Assembly (NCBI GenBank): GCA_944989445.1
Contig: CALYLW010000040.1
Coordinates: forward strand, 2,027,318 to 2,091,317
DNA: 64,000 nt
Reading direction: 5' to 3'
Source of the DNA: Ampullaceana balthica
Taxonomy: Eukaryota > Mollusca > Gastropoda > Lymnaeidae
The notes under the pieces were generated by a model, which was given only the letters and a program-made list of their open reading frames with translations, was not told the DNA's origin and ran no database searches. This document shows, piece after piece, positions 1 through 13,700 of this stretch. Position numbers and translations under genes: made by a program. The first letter of the stretch is position 1, and every line of letters begins with the position of its first letter.

Positions 1-91
1 ATTAAAAGATGACATATAAATTATAAACTATGACTATTATAAAGGAGACATTCCAGTGTTAGTTAGATTTTCAACAAGAATGTTTGGTAAA

Positions 92-988
92 TTATCCTTT
101 GCGTGGCCAAGATGGCGAATAGTGGCCATCTTTGTTGCGAAGGCACGTGTCCCCCGGAAAGTAGTGCAAACCATTGGAATTTAGAGAGGTGGGGGGAACA
201 GGGATTCTCAAATTTGTAGCTTTTTTAGAAACATGACAATTTTGGAAAACAGCAAAAATGTTACTTAAAAAAAAAGAGCGCTGGTGATTCTTAAGTTATA
301 GGCTATTTTAGCAACCTGCCGAGTTCGGAAAACAGCGAAAAATATGAAGAAGAAAATGATACTCACTGTTCATACCTCTGAATCACGAAAATGGGAAGAC
401 CAGGAAGGGTACACTTTTTAAAAACTATAAAGCTAAACCTAACCCTAAAATTCTATAGCTAAACCTAACCCTAGCCCTAAAATTCTATAGCTAAATCTAA
501 CCCAGACATTTCCAGTTTGAAAAATTCATCTTCCTTTTTGAACAATTTTACACAAAAATTAAGAAACTTTCAACCCGGATGCTACTGCATCCGGAATTTC
601 AGGCAAAAAGAATTTGCCTGCCACGAATTTTCGCGGGCTGTTGTGCATCTACATGGGCATCATAGCATATAGTGCCGCATTTAACGAGTCTCATAAATGC
701 CAAAGGGAGGACCCCTCCCCTTTAACTTTAACACCACTCCTTTTCTTTTCCTTTAATTGTTATTAAAAATGTTTTGCGTCTTATCCTCACCTCTTTAGTT
801 CTCTATTATGACAAGTGACTCACATGAAGACCAACAGACAAGATACATTGCAAGGGGAGGCAATCGAGTAAAATAAAAGGGCAAAGGGAGGTAATCCAGG
901 AAAAACAAAAATGTAACTTGTGTATAGCAACCGTAGCGTCGAAGTGACGTCAATAACCCGGTCGCCATCTTGGCCACGGAAACGATAA
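92..988. mobile_element. candidate non-autonomous DNA transposon with 27-bp inverted ends
   Basis: The first 27 bases and the reverse complement of the last 27 match at about 25 positions, around a core CGTGGCCAAGATGGCGA. No transposase reading frame is visible inside, and I could not find a clear target-site duplication. A MITE is the simplest reading; the class is not assigned. Confidence 0.45.
425..505. repeat. short telomere-like repeat patch
   Basis: About three imperfect units share CTAAACCTAACCCTA joined by AAAATTCTATAG. The CCTAA core resembles the animal telomere hexamer, but units are long and irregular. It is best treated as a small interstitial minisatellite. Confidence 0.4.
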
Positions 989-1446
989 CCAGCTGAACGT
1001 TTAAGAAGAAAATTAAAATTTTTGGCCTTAATCGAAATTAACGATTAATTAATCGTTAATTTTTCAAAAGTTAACGATTAAATTTAAATTAATCGTCATT
1101 AAAACTATTATTTATAGTATTAACAGTTAACAGCCCTACTAAATAAATATATGATATATGAATATGAATGATGCACACCAAGTAAACTAAGTAAAGTAAG
1201 TTTAAATTTAATTTAAGTACTGAGGAAGCCCTACCCCCTTTTTCTGCATTAACTGCTGATTGTACAGAATCAACGCATACTTCCATACCAGCGGTGAGAT
1301 GTAATTCAAGTGTATTTTTCTCACGTGGAATAATGTGAAAAGAGTTATTTCTGTGTACCAAGTGTACCCTTATTTATTAATTATATTGGATTAGGCTTAT
1401 TTAACTTTGAACCTGTATCTTTCACGTCTTCTTTGTTGGAGAGGGT
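989..1446. other. AT-rich stretch with a perfect palindrome, no gene seen
   Basis: A perfect 24-bp palindrome (half site ATTAACGATTAA) lies at 1037-1060, with further TTAACGATTAA-like copies just after it. The block ends with AACAGTTAACAGCCCTAC. Such palindromic TAATCG ends are common in small DNA transposons, but I cannot delimit one here. Confidence 0.35.
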
Positions 1447-1926
1447 GTCTAGACCAGTGCTGCCAGTGACAATTTTGGGAAAAACCTTGCCAACATGTAA
1501 AAGAAACCTAGATCCGAAACAAAAAACCTAGACACGCTAAAAATAAACAAATATGACGCCACAAAGCCCCCCCCCCAAAACAACAACAACAAACAAACAA
1601 ACAAAAACACTCTGCATTACTACTTAAAATCTAGCATGTTTAAAATCAATTTTACGTTATTTCAGTATGTATTTAGTTGTTAGACTGCATTCTAATATCG
1701 TAACTCACGCGGATACATTTAATTTAAAACGTAATTAAATAAATTTATTGTAAGCATTCAAATATTTAAGTGAAGCTTTCATTTAAAGTTGTGCATTTTT
1801 TATGTGACGTAACAGTTCTTAAACACCTGCCTCCCCTTGTCACACATCTCACTAAAGTGTGACCCCCCCCCCTTTTTTTTTAGATGCGTGTCGTCATTGA
1901 TGATATTAGTCTGTTGTACATAACTA

Positions 1927-2204
1927 GGGGCCATCCATAAAGTACGTCACGCTCCAGAGGGGGGGGAGGGGGTGTAAGAAAGTGTGACAGTTTGTGACAA
2001 GGGGGAGGGGGGTCCGGCCTTGTGTGACGTCACGCTGTTTTATATTAAATTTTGATTATTTTGTTAATAAAAAACAAAAATTTTGTTCGAAAGTGTGACG
2101 TACTTTAGGGGGGGGGGTCAGAGATGTGTGACAGTTTGTGACAGGGGGAGGGAGGGGCGTTAAAAATGGTCAAAAATCGCGTGACGTACTTTATGGACGG
2201 CCCC
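1927..2204. mobile_element. short GGGGCC-family MITE, AAAGTACGTCACGC subtype
   Basis: This 278-bp element has long near-perfect inverted ends (GGGGCCATCCATAAAGTACG at the left; GTACTTTATGGACGGCCCC at the right) and a 3-bp target duplication CTA. Runs of G and C sit just inside the ends. It is the same length and subtype as the copy at 56497. A 3-bp duplication is seen in Zator and PIF/Harbinger transposons; with no transposase the superfamily stays open. Confidence 0.75.
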
Positions 2205-2444
2205 CTATTGGTAAGATATACTTACATCTGCATTTATTAATCACTTATTTCATCTTCCTTATAAATCTTATTGGCAATCTTATCAGCATTCTTGGCATCA
2301 TTCTTATTTTATCAATTACAGATGCTCCTTTTATAAAGAATATTATTGAGTCCTACTTTTATCCATTGTTTATGTCTAGTCTTGCATTTTTATTTGAGTT
2401 TTAAATGTTAATGGAGTTTTGGTTTTCCTCGTTTGATCAGGTAA

Positions 2445-4026
2445 GGGGCCGTCCATAACTGGCGTCACGCACCTAGGGGGGGAGGGGGGTCAAACTTTTG
2501 TGAAGAATCGTGACGAGGGGGGGGAGGACGTTGAAGAAATGTTACGTCACATCAAAAGGGTAATTTTAAATAAAACTTCCACTGAAATATTTGGTCGCTT
2601 ACAATTTATTTAATGACTTTTAAAGAATTTTATTTTAATTTTTTAATTTTTTTTCTCAAAAAATCAGTGCTTCTCAATGTGCCGTCGGTAGGCCATCAGA
2701 CGCTTGTTGGCGTAAGCCATCAAGACACGAAAATTAAATCTAATTATAATCCTTAAGTTTGAGAACACACAAGATAACGTATGAAATTGCGTCGTTTGAT
2801 GTTGACTTCAAAGCATTTTTGATGTAACCGCAGCTCCGTTTGGTTGTTTCTATTACGGCAGGAGTCGGGGAACATTTTTGCCCGTTACCACAAAATATAC
2901 AAGTTTATGTGTGCATTACAACCTCCAGACTCTATGTCATGCTCACATGACTCGGGGATTTAGGGGGGCGTCGTTATCCCCCCCTCCCCGAAAATGCTAC
3001 TGGTGTGTTTTACAAGCATGACAAGTGTCTAAAAATGATCTGAATATGATTATGTGTAGGTATTTTATGTCAAAACAACACGGAATATATTTTTTCTTTA
3101 AAAAGGGGAGGGGATCTATTGTTAGAATTATAAACGTTTTAAGTTTTATATAATTGTTCGATTGGTTTTTGGTCAAACGCCCCTGGCCATTCTAGATATA
3201 ATGATAAATGAGCCCATTTAAAATTAGTCAATTATTTATTCACTTTACAGTCAACTCATGTGGATTAAGATTATTGTCACTCGTGTCAATATAAATGAAA
3301 GTAGGGTAGATTTAGGTGTCTTCGTATAGTATGTGTGTAAGAAATCTACATAGTTGTCAAATTTTTAAAAATGCATTTTCTGGAAGGAACCGGTTCAATA
3401 ATGGGCATATGTTCCAAGCGTACACGTACACATGACGTATTTTAATATATTATCTAGTGGATTGTAGTGGATGTTATATGTCCCAAATGAGTCTGCATTA
3501 CCCCCAAGAATTCCCTTTTGACCCCAGATGAGGTTATTTACCCCCGTTCGCCGACCTCTGTCTTACGTCAGTCAATTGAGGGATTTAAAAAAAATACATT
3601 TTAAAAATAATATTTTAAAATAATTTTTTTCTAAACAAAGACGTTAACCGTGATGATTAATAGTCAATGTTTATTTTCTTTGTATTAAAATAAAATATAA
3701 TCTAAGGATGTTAACAAAGTTCGTTTTCTGAAGGCTGGTTAAAAGTTTTTAAAAAAATGCTTCACGCGGGTTACGATATTACAATGTTTATGTAGACCTT
3801 CACTAAATAAATTATAAATACTTATATGACAATAAAAGTGATTTGAAACATACTTATTTTCAAATAGAAAATAAGTTTTTGTTTTGTTTTTTGTGTTTTT
3901 TAGGGGGGGTGTCAAAGTTTTGTGACGTATTTTTAGAGGGGGGTCTAACTTTTTGTGATGACGCGTGACGAGGGGGGGGGGTAAAAAATCGGCCAAAATC
4001 TCGGGGCGTCATTTATGGATGGCCCC
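2445..4026. mobile_element. long GGGGCC-family composite element (copy 1, inverted)
   Basis: Ends GGGGCCGTCCATAA and ATTTATGGATGGCCCC are flanked by TAA on both sides (3-bp duplication). The interior is the reverse complement of the long copies at 11995, 37519 and 51139, including a nested hAT-like segment. A 20-bp end CAGTGCTTCTCAATGTGCCG at about 2667 is also shared with those copies. No intact reading frame was found; short open frames at the right end are only shadows of the inverted repeat. Confidence 0.75.
2859..3560. mobile_element. nested hAT-like segment inside copy 1
   Basis: Ends CAGGAGTCGGGGAAC and GTTCGCCGACCTCTG are inverted repeats. The flanks TATTACGG and TCTTACGT are a decayed 8-bp duplication (6 of 8). 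The same segment occurs at the same internal place in three other long copies, so this insertion is older than the spread of the composite. Confidence 0.6.
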
Positions 4027-4565
4027 TAACCCATTCCACTTCTGAATCCCGGACGGAAAGGACGAGAATTTTTATGTGTTTGTTGTTGCATACATAATAG
4101 GAAAATTGTTTTTCTAGCTATGTCTATCAGAGGGTTGTATTAGATTTTCTTTGGTTTATACCATGAATACTTGAGAGAATATTCTCTCAACGCAGACAGA
4201 AGAAAACGGTAGGGATGTTAAGTTTGTGATGAGTTCTAATAAAATTGAATATTTTGGCTCATTCAAGCTGTTTTACCTTGTACCTGATTTCTTTAGACAG
4301 ATGGCACCGAATTCAGTTGGGTAGAGCTATATATATCATAATATAACATGACAGAGCGGGCGAACAAACTGTTTCCCCCATATGTTTAATTTTATTTTAG
4401 AAAAATCGAGCTTATTTAGGATATTATTTGCACATATTATTAATTATTGTACTTAAATATCGTTTATTTACTTTTTAAAAGAAAAACCTAGATAGTGGCT
4501 AAATAAAAAACCTAGAAACCCAGACAAGATTGAAAAACCTAGCACTGGCAGCACTGGTCTAGACA

Positions 4566-4712
4566 ATTAATAACCTTCTCAATAAAAGAACTAAAAAGTT
4601 TGATAAGAGACCAAGGACCAGTATTTAGAACTGTTACACAACATTCACAATATCTTTTTGTCAAAGTCAAAAATAGTAATTAATTAACTGGTGCACGCAA
4701 TATTTTACTGCC
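4566..4712 (+). promoter_or_regulatory. probable COX15 promoter and 5' UTR region
   Basis: This is the only non-transposon sequence between the hAT right end and the inferred start codon. It is AT-rich, without a convincing TATA box or CpG island. The start context TTTACTGCCATGGC is a strong Kozak-type match. The transcription start cannot be located from sequence alone. Confidence 0.35.
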
Positions 4713-4781
4713 ATGGCTTTGCTCCTTCGGACCTTTTTTCGAGTCAAATTACTATCAAATGGGTATTTGGTTCGTTACAAT
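4713..4781 (+). CDS. COX15: COX15 exon 1 (presequence), inferred
   Basis: Twenty-three codons begin at a Kozak-like GCCATGG and end at donor AAT|GTAAGT. The peptide starts [12 protein letters not shown] and contains four arginines or lysines and no acidic residue, as expected of a mitochondrial targeting peptide. It ends in phase 0, matching exon 2. The distance to exon 2 (9.5 kb) and the low conservation of presequences mean that cDNA evidence is needed. Confidence 0.65.
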
Positions 4782-7700
4782 GTAAGTTTATTATTTTAAA
4801 TATTAATTAAATGAAAAAAGGCCGCCGGTGAATCACCGGGTGATGCTGATGGCGAGAGTCGCCCAGGACCAAGCTGACCAAGGCCAAGGAATATTTGTGA
4901 TGAGCAGCACCTTGTCCCAGTGGCGTCACTGGGGTTGGTGTCACTCAGTGCGGTAGCTCATGGCGTCACGTGGCGGATTTAGGTTTGTCTACGTGGGGGG
5001 GGGGCAGGAAAATTTCAGGGGGGCGCCGCAATTTTTTTTATTCATTCACTTAGTGCAAATATTTCTAGGTGCTGAAATAAAATTCATTTGTCTAAATTGC
5101 TGGTTCTGTAATGAAGATTAGAAATTTTGAAATGAGATTCACTCTTATTGCTATATTTTATGTTGCAAAAAACATTTCTGCTCACTTTAAATGTGAGATT
5201 TACTCTAATAAGTTTTCATCTTAAGAGACTGCTGCAGTCTTAAATATGAAATCTAAGGTGTTTTGTTTATGTTACATACATTTTCAAAGTTGCCCTGTGG
5301 CAACTTGCTAGACAAGAAGTAACATCTAGTCTTAAGTAGATATGGTTAATCAATTGAATTTATGAAAATGGTAGTTAATTTGGGAACTGTTATTTGTGAC
5401 AAAATCTAAATTTCTCATAATCCTTTGTGTTCACTTTCAATTGCTGAATATCATAGCAGACTTTAACATAGAAAAGTCAGCATAATATGTTTACAGTCTT
5501 TGGGCTAAATAAAACATCTAAAATGTTTTGATAATGAGGTAGAATTTGATTAAAATTTTTTACAGGCCTCCAATAGTTTGTTGTACTATCTGCAAGATGA
5601 CACATCAGTTTGTTCAGCTTGCCATAAATAGCAGAGACAGTAACTCAAACAAATAACGAAGTGTTAAATAATATATGCTGCGTTGATCATTCAAAGTTCA
5701 TTATTTAATATTATTTTTGTTTACATCAAACCATTGCAATAAGAATCTCTTCAATATACAAACCATTTCTTTATATTCAGGAGAGTATTAGGTCACAAAT
5801 GCAAACAAAATATAATTTATTTTAAAAAATGTTAATAATTAATAAAAGGCCTAAATAATTAAAGAAATCATTTATCATATATGCATATATGTATATGCAT
5901 ATATCATATGTAGGATAAAAAGATGACAGTTAATTATGAACTTAGTTCCAAAGAGAACAACTTATTTTTTGTTCTAATAAAATTTTAAGAGCTACTGTTT
6001 TTAGTTCTTGTAATAGTTTTCTATCTCAAAGAAAGAAATGAGAATTTTATCTGGCAAAATAGTTCAGTTTAAGACCAGGTAATTTGATGCTACAAATAAT
6101 GAAAAACACAGAGACTTTGGTGGAGCGGATTGGTCAGGATTAGTAGCACACACACACAAAGAGTGCCAATAATATTATACTTATAAATAAACTAAACAAT
6201 TTACTTCAGAATTTAAAAGAATAATTTTTCATTGGAAGTTGATCATCAAACTTTGGGAATATCAATTAACTTTACACAAACAATGGTTTTAAGTTACTTA
6301 AATAAACATTTAAAACTCTATCAAGAATGCAGGACTAAACACAAACCATGGATAAGCATAGGACGCGATATTCTTCTGTATAGAAGGAGCGTCTGTAACA
6401 GATAAGATAAGATAAGAAAGAGCCGTGAGCCCTATATAAATTGCTTTCTACGGGATTTCATTGAAGCAAATTTATCGTTGATTCAAAGTCAACGTTCTCA
6501 GCTAGATCACGTTCAATTGAAATTAATGCAAATCCAGACAGACGTTCGTTTGTCATTTTTGAGCGCAAATAATTTTTGATAGGTTTCAATCTACTGAAAC
6601 TTCTTTCAGCAGTAGCGCTGCTAACAGGAAGAGTAAAGTAAATTTTTTAAAGTATTGACAAATTAGGGAGACATGATGCCATTTGTTTTTCAGTCAAGAA
6701 TAGCTTAACCTTTTTAACTAGCAGTTCACTGGATAATGATACACGTATTGATGCATAAACATTTTTGAAGGTATCATATTCTACGATTGCTTATTCAAGG
6801 TTAATGACGTGTTTGTAAATTTTGCATAAACTTTGAAAATAATCTTTATTTTCTTCCGACATTTGTGATGAATCAATACAATAGAAATATGTAACTGTGC
6901 CCCAAAAGTCATTAAATCGATCATCTATTTGTGTTACAAGTGTATCCATGATAGTGAAGTACGTTTCAGATTTAAAGAGTGTAGTTGGATCATCAGCCAT
7001 TTTATCTCTGCTAAGTTCACCTGCCATGCTTTTCTTTTTTGCAATTCGCATTTCTTTAAATTCTCTTTTAACATCTAGTTTGGAACAATTTCGTTAATAA
7101 ATGATTTGACATCTACATTCAGAATTTCAAAAGCTTCATCGCTTCTCATTTCAACAAACTTATTTCTTCCAACATCGATCAACTGTTTTGCAAAGGCGTT
7201 GCAACTAGTTTGATGACATGAAGATAACTTTTGTACAAATAGCATCAGAAAAACAGAAGAATATTTTGTTATTAAAACAGAAAGTCCCATAGCTTCTGCT
7301 CTGACATTTCCTTTATATTCTGTTGATTCCCCTGAATCAAATGTGGCTATAATAGTCAACAACTGCATGAACTGCATGCTTACGGCTTGCACATCTTGTA
7401 TCAGAAAGTCGTTTCAGACTGTTGATTCATATTGATATTTCTGGTGTTTTTTAAGAGTATGTAGACGTGGTAAACTAGACGTAAGGAATGCATACAACCT
7501 TAAAGATGTGCCAAAAAAACAACTGTACATCACAGTTTACAGACATTGCTTCTATAGTAGCCAAATTCAAAACATGGGCACAACAATTGGGTGAAAGTTT
7601 CTTTATTTGAGTTTGAAAGCCACTCTTAATCCAGAGTATGCCTGTCCTCGACAGAGTGTGAAATCAATGTTTCGCTTTTGTAGTTCCGTTAAAATCTTCT

Positions 7701-10700
7701 CAGCAAATGCAGCAACATTTTTTTTAAAAGTCCCATAACCGGTGGTCGTACGGGGTCCTAATTTTTCCATTAGAACTTACTAGGGGCGGGGCTTGGTAGA
7801 CCTTGGTGGGCGCCCCATCTCCCTTCCAGGTCAGCGGAGGACTTTCTTAGCGTTAGTCATTCCATTTTTATTGTGGCTTTAACGTGGGCGAGATCCCACG
7901 CCCCTCAGCTTGCGCGGCGAGCGCACTATTGACTTCGCTATCCATAAAAGCCTTTAAATCTTTCCACAACATGTCCTGATTTTTAAAAAAAAATTAACGT
8001 AAAGAAACTGACATCTGATCAATTCTAGATATATCAATGGTTGAATCAATAATTAAAGAAAAGAATTGTGCAGACTTAACTTCATTATCAATTGTCGCCG
8101 ATAATTCAGATGCAAGTGATTGATTTAAGCCATATACAACTATTTCAGTTTCATCATTTGAAATACGATATTTAACAAGCAGTTTGGTGTTGATTAGAAG
8201 TTTCGTGTTTAGCAATGTTTTTTTCTGCTCTAGTGACACCTTTTTAGTGTTCATCGAGGGCGTCTTTAGGGGGCGCCATTTTAGACCCAACAGGGGCGCG
8301 TGGGGGGGGGGCAAGCCGCCCCCCCTGCCCTATAGCTAAATCCGCCACTGCCCCCCCCCCACGACTTACTCCTCAGATCTCCTTCAAGTCTGAGTCTGCC
8401 ATAGCCAAACAACTGGAATGTAAATGGTTTACTTTTATATGTGTTTTGTAGGCGTTCTCACAATACAAACTTTCGTGCAATAAATCCTTGAAATACTGTT
8501 GTCAACAAAATTACTTTAATATGCACAATATATACAGTAATATAACTTTGAGGTTTCACAACGTGGAGACATCAGCCACACATCCACCATTCCTCTCTGA
8601 CAACTCGAATAATACTCTCAAACCTTCTTCCCACGCTTTCACTCACGTGACCTCTCCGTCATCCAACTCGTGATTCACACGTGACATGGAACATACACAA
8701 TTTTACATTAAATTTACATATTGATCATATTGGCATATTGGTGTTACTGTTACCTCTTGAGATGGTGTCACCAGGTGCGGTCCGCACTACCCACACCCCC
8801 CTAGTGGTGCCTCTGCACTGTCCATCATTTCGTGGCAAAAGTAGCTACTCTATTGTATTGTTTATGGCAGGGGCGGATTGAGACTGAATGGGGCCCCTGG
8901 CTGCAATTTGAACTGGGGCCTATCCAGCCAGCGTCCCTATAACTAAAATTAAAATGATTGCTAGCAGCTAACATAAGACTGTACTTTGTAACTATTCAGC
9001 CAAAAATATTATTCATTAAAAAACCAAACACGAAAAAATAACTGTTTACCTGTATCCTAAATTTGAGTGTAAAAAGACTATTTAAAAAAAAAGACAAAAG
9101 TAACACCCCCCCCCCTCTCCCCGGGAATCGATCCACCATCACGCTTGCACCACAAGCCTAGACACTTCCATGAGACTAGGAGAACTTGACGGAAATGAAA
9201 AATTTTAAAAATATATATAATATTCTTTAATATTTTCTCTTATTGAGCCTATTAAATCAGGTTTTTTTATTACTAAGACTATCGGGTCGGAATAGCCATC
9301 AGATTAATAGATAAGATTTTATTAATTTATTTAATTTATGATATTTTCAGGGATTCATGCAAAAATTTGTCCACCTTTATTATAAAATATACTAAGTTTG
9401 GGGGCCCCTAAATCATCGGGGGCCCCTGAATTTAGCCCGTTCAGCCCCCCTTAATCCGCCATAGGTTCATGGTCACTCTCACCTCTTTCAATTTGTTTTT
9501 GGTAAAAAAAAATTTAGGCCCATACATTGCCAAACTCATCGTTTCTTATTTCTGTTATTTACTATCTAACTAAAACTATGTATTATTTATTATCATGCAT
9601 CACAGTTAAATTACAGTATAGTTTACAGACGCTTTTTCTAGTAAGTACTTCTACATCTATTCTGTTCTATATGGAAGATTATTGTGTCCTACATTCATGT
9701 AATAAGAACTGGACAGACGATGCTGGCCTGTTTGGCTATTTTAACCCGTTTTACTTTAAAATAATAATTATAGCAATTATAAATGCCGTTGACTTTGACA
9801 GCTTGACTAGAATTCCAGCTTAACTTACTTGACTGATGACTCTAAATGTCCAGCATTTTTGTTTGTGACTTTTTAAAGTTAAACTTCCAAAGCCCAGCTC
9901 TCACTCTCCAATCATCCTAACTTTTTAATTATTTAGTTAGCAAGATAATTGCAAGTTGCAAGTAAACCCAGTAGCTGAAGAGATCCTGCATGATTCAAAA
10001 AGTTTATAACTAATGCTCCCTCTGAATTTCATTAGTCTGTGTGCAAAATGACAAACTCATGTACAAAGTTGCAAAGCATCGATTTTTTTTGTCCAAAATT
10101 TTACACCGCACAAACACAGATACTATATTTGTAAAGCTCCATCGTACTGCTTGACTCTTCAACTCGCATACTTAAAACAAAGGCGTCTTCAATTCTAACA
10201 AGTCTTCTCTTTACTATTATTAGGCATCACTTCTGGTTACTACACTCACTCTCTCTACGACTCTCTCTCTCACTGCCTGCCATTCCCTTGTAGTGGGGTG
10301 AGTCTCTCGTTGTCCGTTCTCTTACCCTGGGGTGGGTTACTCTCTCTAGGTCTGTCTATCTTGTCTCCTACCTTCCTTCTCCTTATATTGGTGGCCAAAG
10401 GTATGTGGCTGACATTCGAGAATGCCCCCTTGGTGTGAGCAATATAATTTTCAGTCTTTCATTCCCTTAACTATGTCCAATGATTAGCTACTTATGTTTC
10501 CCCCATAGTTCCTAATGTTTCTCCCATCCTATAGTCCTGTCCAACGGCACTAAAATTTCACTTCCTGTATCTAACACAAGTGTCATTGTTCTACACTACC
10601 TTACTACCCGACTTTCCATGGCTGGGGAAGGGGGAGAAGAAGGCCGGAATCTTTTCGTTTCCGGTCATTGTTCTGAGAGCACGGTTTACATTCCAGCTAC

Positions 10701-13700
10701 CCTACCTACCGTCAGCTCCCCTCTCAAATATTTAAACCAAGGTTCTCAATTATTTCAACCCAGGTCCTCCACAACAGTGCTTCTCAAAGTGGTGGTCCGC
10801 GGACCGGTGCCGGTCTGTGGGCCATTCGATGCCGGTCCGCAGAAGTTACCAAGATAGAATATGTGGCTACCATGTCAGTACAAGGAAAATATTTCACCGG
10901 CCCCTGGTACAATGAAAAAAATCCTGCCGGTCCGCCATACTAAGAAGTTTGCGAAGCACTGCTCCACAATACATGTATTAACATTAACAAAATTTGCTGG
11001 GTGGTAAATCTAAAGTGCTGAGTGGAATTGATCAGATATCTGCATGGGCGCACAGCCACGCAGCCTAAAGGTTTAGAACTACAGCAATAAATCTTAGAAT
11101 TGTAGAATTTTATTATACAATTATTACAATTGAAATTAATAAATATATCATGACTATGTATGAAGGCAGTACATATGAGTGCGAGGCTGTCATTATCAGA
11201 TGCCTAGCTCTAAACTCTACTGTTTTTATGACTTAAATTTAGTTAATTATTAGATCTTTGTTTTAAATGTTAATGTTATTTTAAATTAATGTTTAGGACA
11301 CATGTTTGAATTGTTTTCGTGAAATAAGACAGTCAACCATTGGTTCTACACGGGGTTTCCACCATTTGCAGTCTGGTATTTCCAAGGGATTTTAAGTTGG
11401 TAAGTATATGAGAACGGTAGAGCATTCCACTACTTATTATTAAATTAATGAAATTGTGATGATGTATTTGTTTCAATATAAGTTATTAAGTAATAAATTG
11501 TCTGGAATTACTTCTCCAAGGGTGAGAATAGGTCCACATGAAAGCTAAAAAATATAGTGCGGTTGTCGTGAAAATATATTTTCATATGAGATGTGCACAG
11601 AAATGTGTTATTTTAATTTTAGTGCAAAATATCTATAATTGAATGGAAAGTTGTACACCTAAAAGATATGTTAAGGGTGTGCAGTAAAATTTATTATTGA
11701 ATTGAATATTACTTATTATGGGGAAAAATAATTATAGATAAAAACACTGAAATTTTTGCTGTAAACAAAAACAACACCCCAAAAATGTATAGAACCAAGT
11801 GGAAACAACAATATATAGGATTAAAGAGAATAGTTTTATTGATTCAGATGAACAAAGGAAAAAAGATAATCAAATTATTATTATAAAAAGTATATATATC
11901 ATCATATATATATTTACGCTCAATGTAGACTAACGCTAAGGGACATCACTCTGCTTTTTTTAAAAATTGGATAATAATTTTGGTTTCCAGATTAGGGGCC
12001 GTCCATAAATGACGTCACGCGATTTTTGCCGATTTTTGACCCCCTCCCCCCCCCTCGTCACGCGACGTCACAAAAACTTAGACCCCCTCTAAAAATACAT
12101 CACAAATCTTTGACCCAAAATAATTAATAACAAAGAAACAAAAAAAAACAACTTTATTTACTATTTGAAAATAAGTATATTTCAAATCACTTTTATTGTC
12201 ATTTAAGTATTTATTATTTATTTAGTGAAGATCTAAATTGTAATATCGTAACCCGCGTGAATCATTTTTAAAAACGTTTAACCAGCCTTCAGAAAACGAA
12301 CTGTGTTAACATCCTTAGCTTATATTTTATTTTTGATGAATACAAATTAAACATTGACTATTGATCATCACGGTTAACGTCTTTGTTTAGAAAAAAAAAT
12401 ATTTAAAAATAACATTTTTAAAATGTATTTTTTTTAAATCCCTCAATTGACTGACGGGCATCCCGTAAGACAGAGGTCGGCGAACAGAGGTAAATAACCT
12501 GAACTGGGGTCAAAAAGGGAATTCTTGGGGGTAATGCAGACTCATTTGGGACATATAACATCCACTACAATCCGCTAGATATATTAAAATACGTCATGTG
12601 TACGTGTACGCTTGGAACATATGCCCATTATTAAACAGGTTCCTTCCAGAAAATGCATTTTTTAAAAATTTGACAACTATGTAGATTTCTTACCTACGCA
12701 CTATATGAAGACACCTAAATCTACCATACTTTCATTTATATTGACACGAGTGACAATAATCTTAATCCACATGACTTGTCTTTATCACGTATCATTTCTG
12801 TGATATTTAAAATTAATGCCTTAAAAACTGAGCTAAGAAGAAAAGTTGTTTTGTTCTCCTCTCGAATTGCAATGTCAAGAATTTGATGCATTCAATAAAG
12901 TTAATGAATACTTGACTAATTTTAAATGGGCTCATTTATCATTATATCTAGAACAGTGCTTCTCATACTTTTTAGTATTGCGGACCAGCAGGAATTTTTT
13001 CCATTGTACCAGGGACCTGTGCACTATTTTCCCTGCACTGACATTTTTTTCTGTCCTATTTTTGAGAACATCTGCGGACCGGCAGCGGTTGGCATCGGTC
13101 CGCGGACCAACACTTTGAGAAGCACTGATCTAGAAGACTAGAATGGCCAGGGGCGTTTTATCAAAAACCATCGAACAATTATATCAAACTTAAAAGAAAA
13201 GTTTTTAATTCTATCAAATAGATTCCCTCCCCTTTTAAAGAAAAAGGATATTCCGTGTCGTTTTGACTTAAAATATCTACACATAATCCTATTCAAATCA
13301 TTTTTAGACACTTGTCATGCTTGTAAAACTCACCAGTAGCATTTTCGGGGGGGGGGAGGGGTGCTAAAGACGCTCCCCCAAATCCCCGAGTCACATGAGC
13401 AGGACCTAGAGTCTGTAACGCATACATAAAATTGTATATTTTGTGGTAACGGGCATGAGAGAACCAAACGGAGCTGCGGTTAGATCACAAATGCTTTGAT
13501 GTCAACATCAAACGACGCAGTGTAACAATTTCATATGTTATCTTGTGGATTCTCAAACTTAAGGATTATAATTAGATTTAATTTTCGTGTCTTGATAGCA
13601 TACGCCAACCAACGTCTGATGGCCTACCGACCAGCACATTGAGAAGCACTGATTCTTTTTTTAAAAAAGAAAAAAAAGTCATTAAATAAATTGTAAGCAC

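Larger units (their letters stand above)
1455..4556. mobile_element. hAT-type DNA transposon with 8-bp target duplication
   Basis: The ends are CAGTGCTGCCAGTG and its exact reverse complement. Both are flanked by the same 8 bp, GTCTAGAC (1447-1454 and 4557-4564), itself palindromic. An 8-bp duplication and a CAGTG start are hAT hallmarks. No transposase is recognisable; the 3.1 kb is largely filled by two later insertions with GGGGCC ends. Its right end lies 148 bp before the inferred COX15 start codon, so it sets the upstream limit of an intact promoter. Confidence 0.75.
4967..8350 (-). mobile_element. hAT transposon with ZMYM1-like transposase, in COX15 intron 1
   Basis: Left end CACGTGGCGGATTTAGG and right end CTAAATCCGCCACTG are inverted repeats apart from one extra base. 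Just inside both lie GGGGGCGCC-rich tracts. The minus strand carries transposase remnants. A truncated retroelement (6301-6417) and a SINE (7736-7964) have inserted later. No target duplication is clear, because the right flank is a poly-C run. Confidence 0.65.

Noticed and set aside
425..505. Telomere or chromosome end
   Set aside because: Only a few irregular CCTAACCC units, inside a candidate transposon.
3739..3996. Small frames such as MADFLPPPLVTRHHKK, also at 37499, 30372, 56406
   Set aside because: They lie on the inverted ends of the GGGGCC elements and recur with the repeat, in both orientations, without codon constraint.
7860..7964. Possible tRNA gene
   Set aside because: T-arm and B box are good but the remaining arms do not fold as a tRNA and the unit is repeated with a common non-tRNA body; SINE is the better call.
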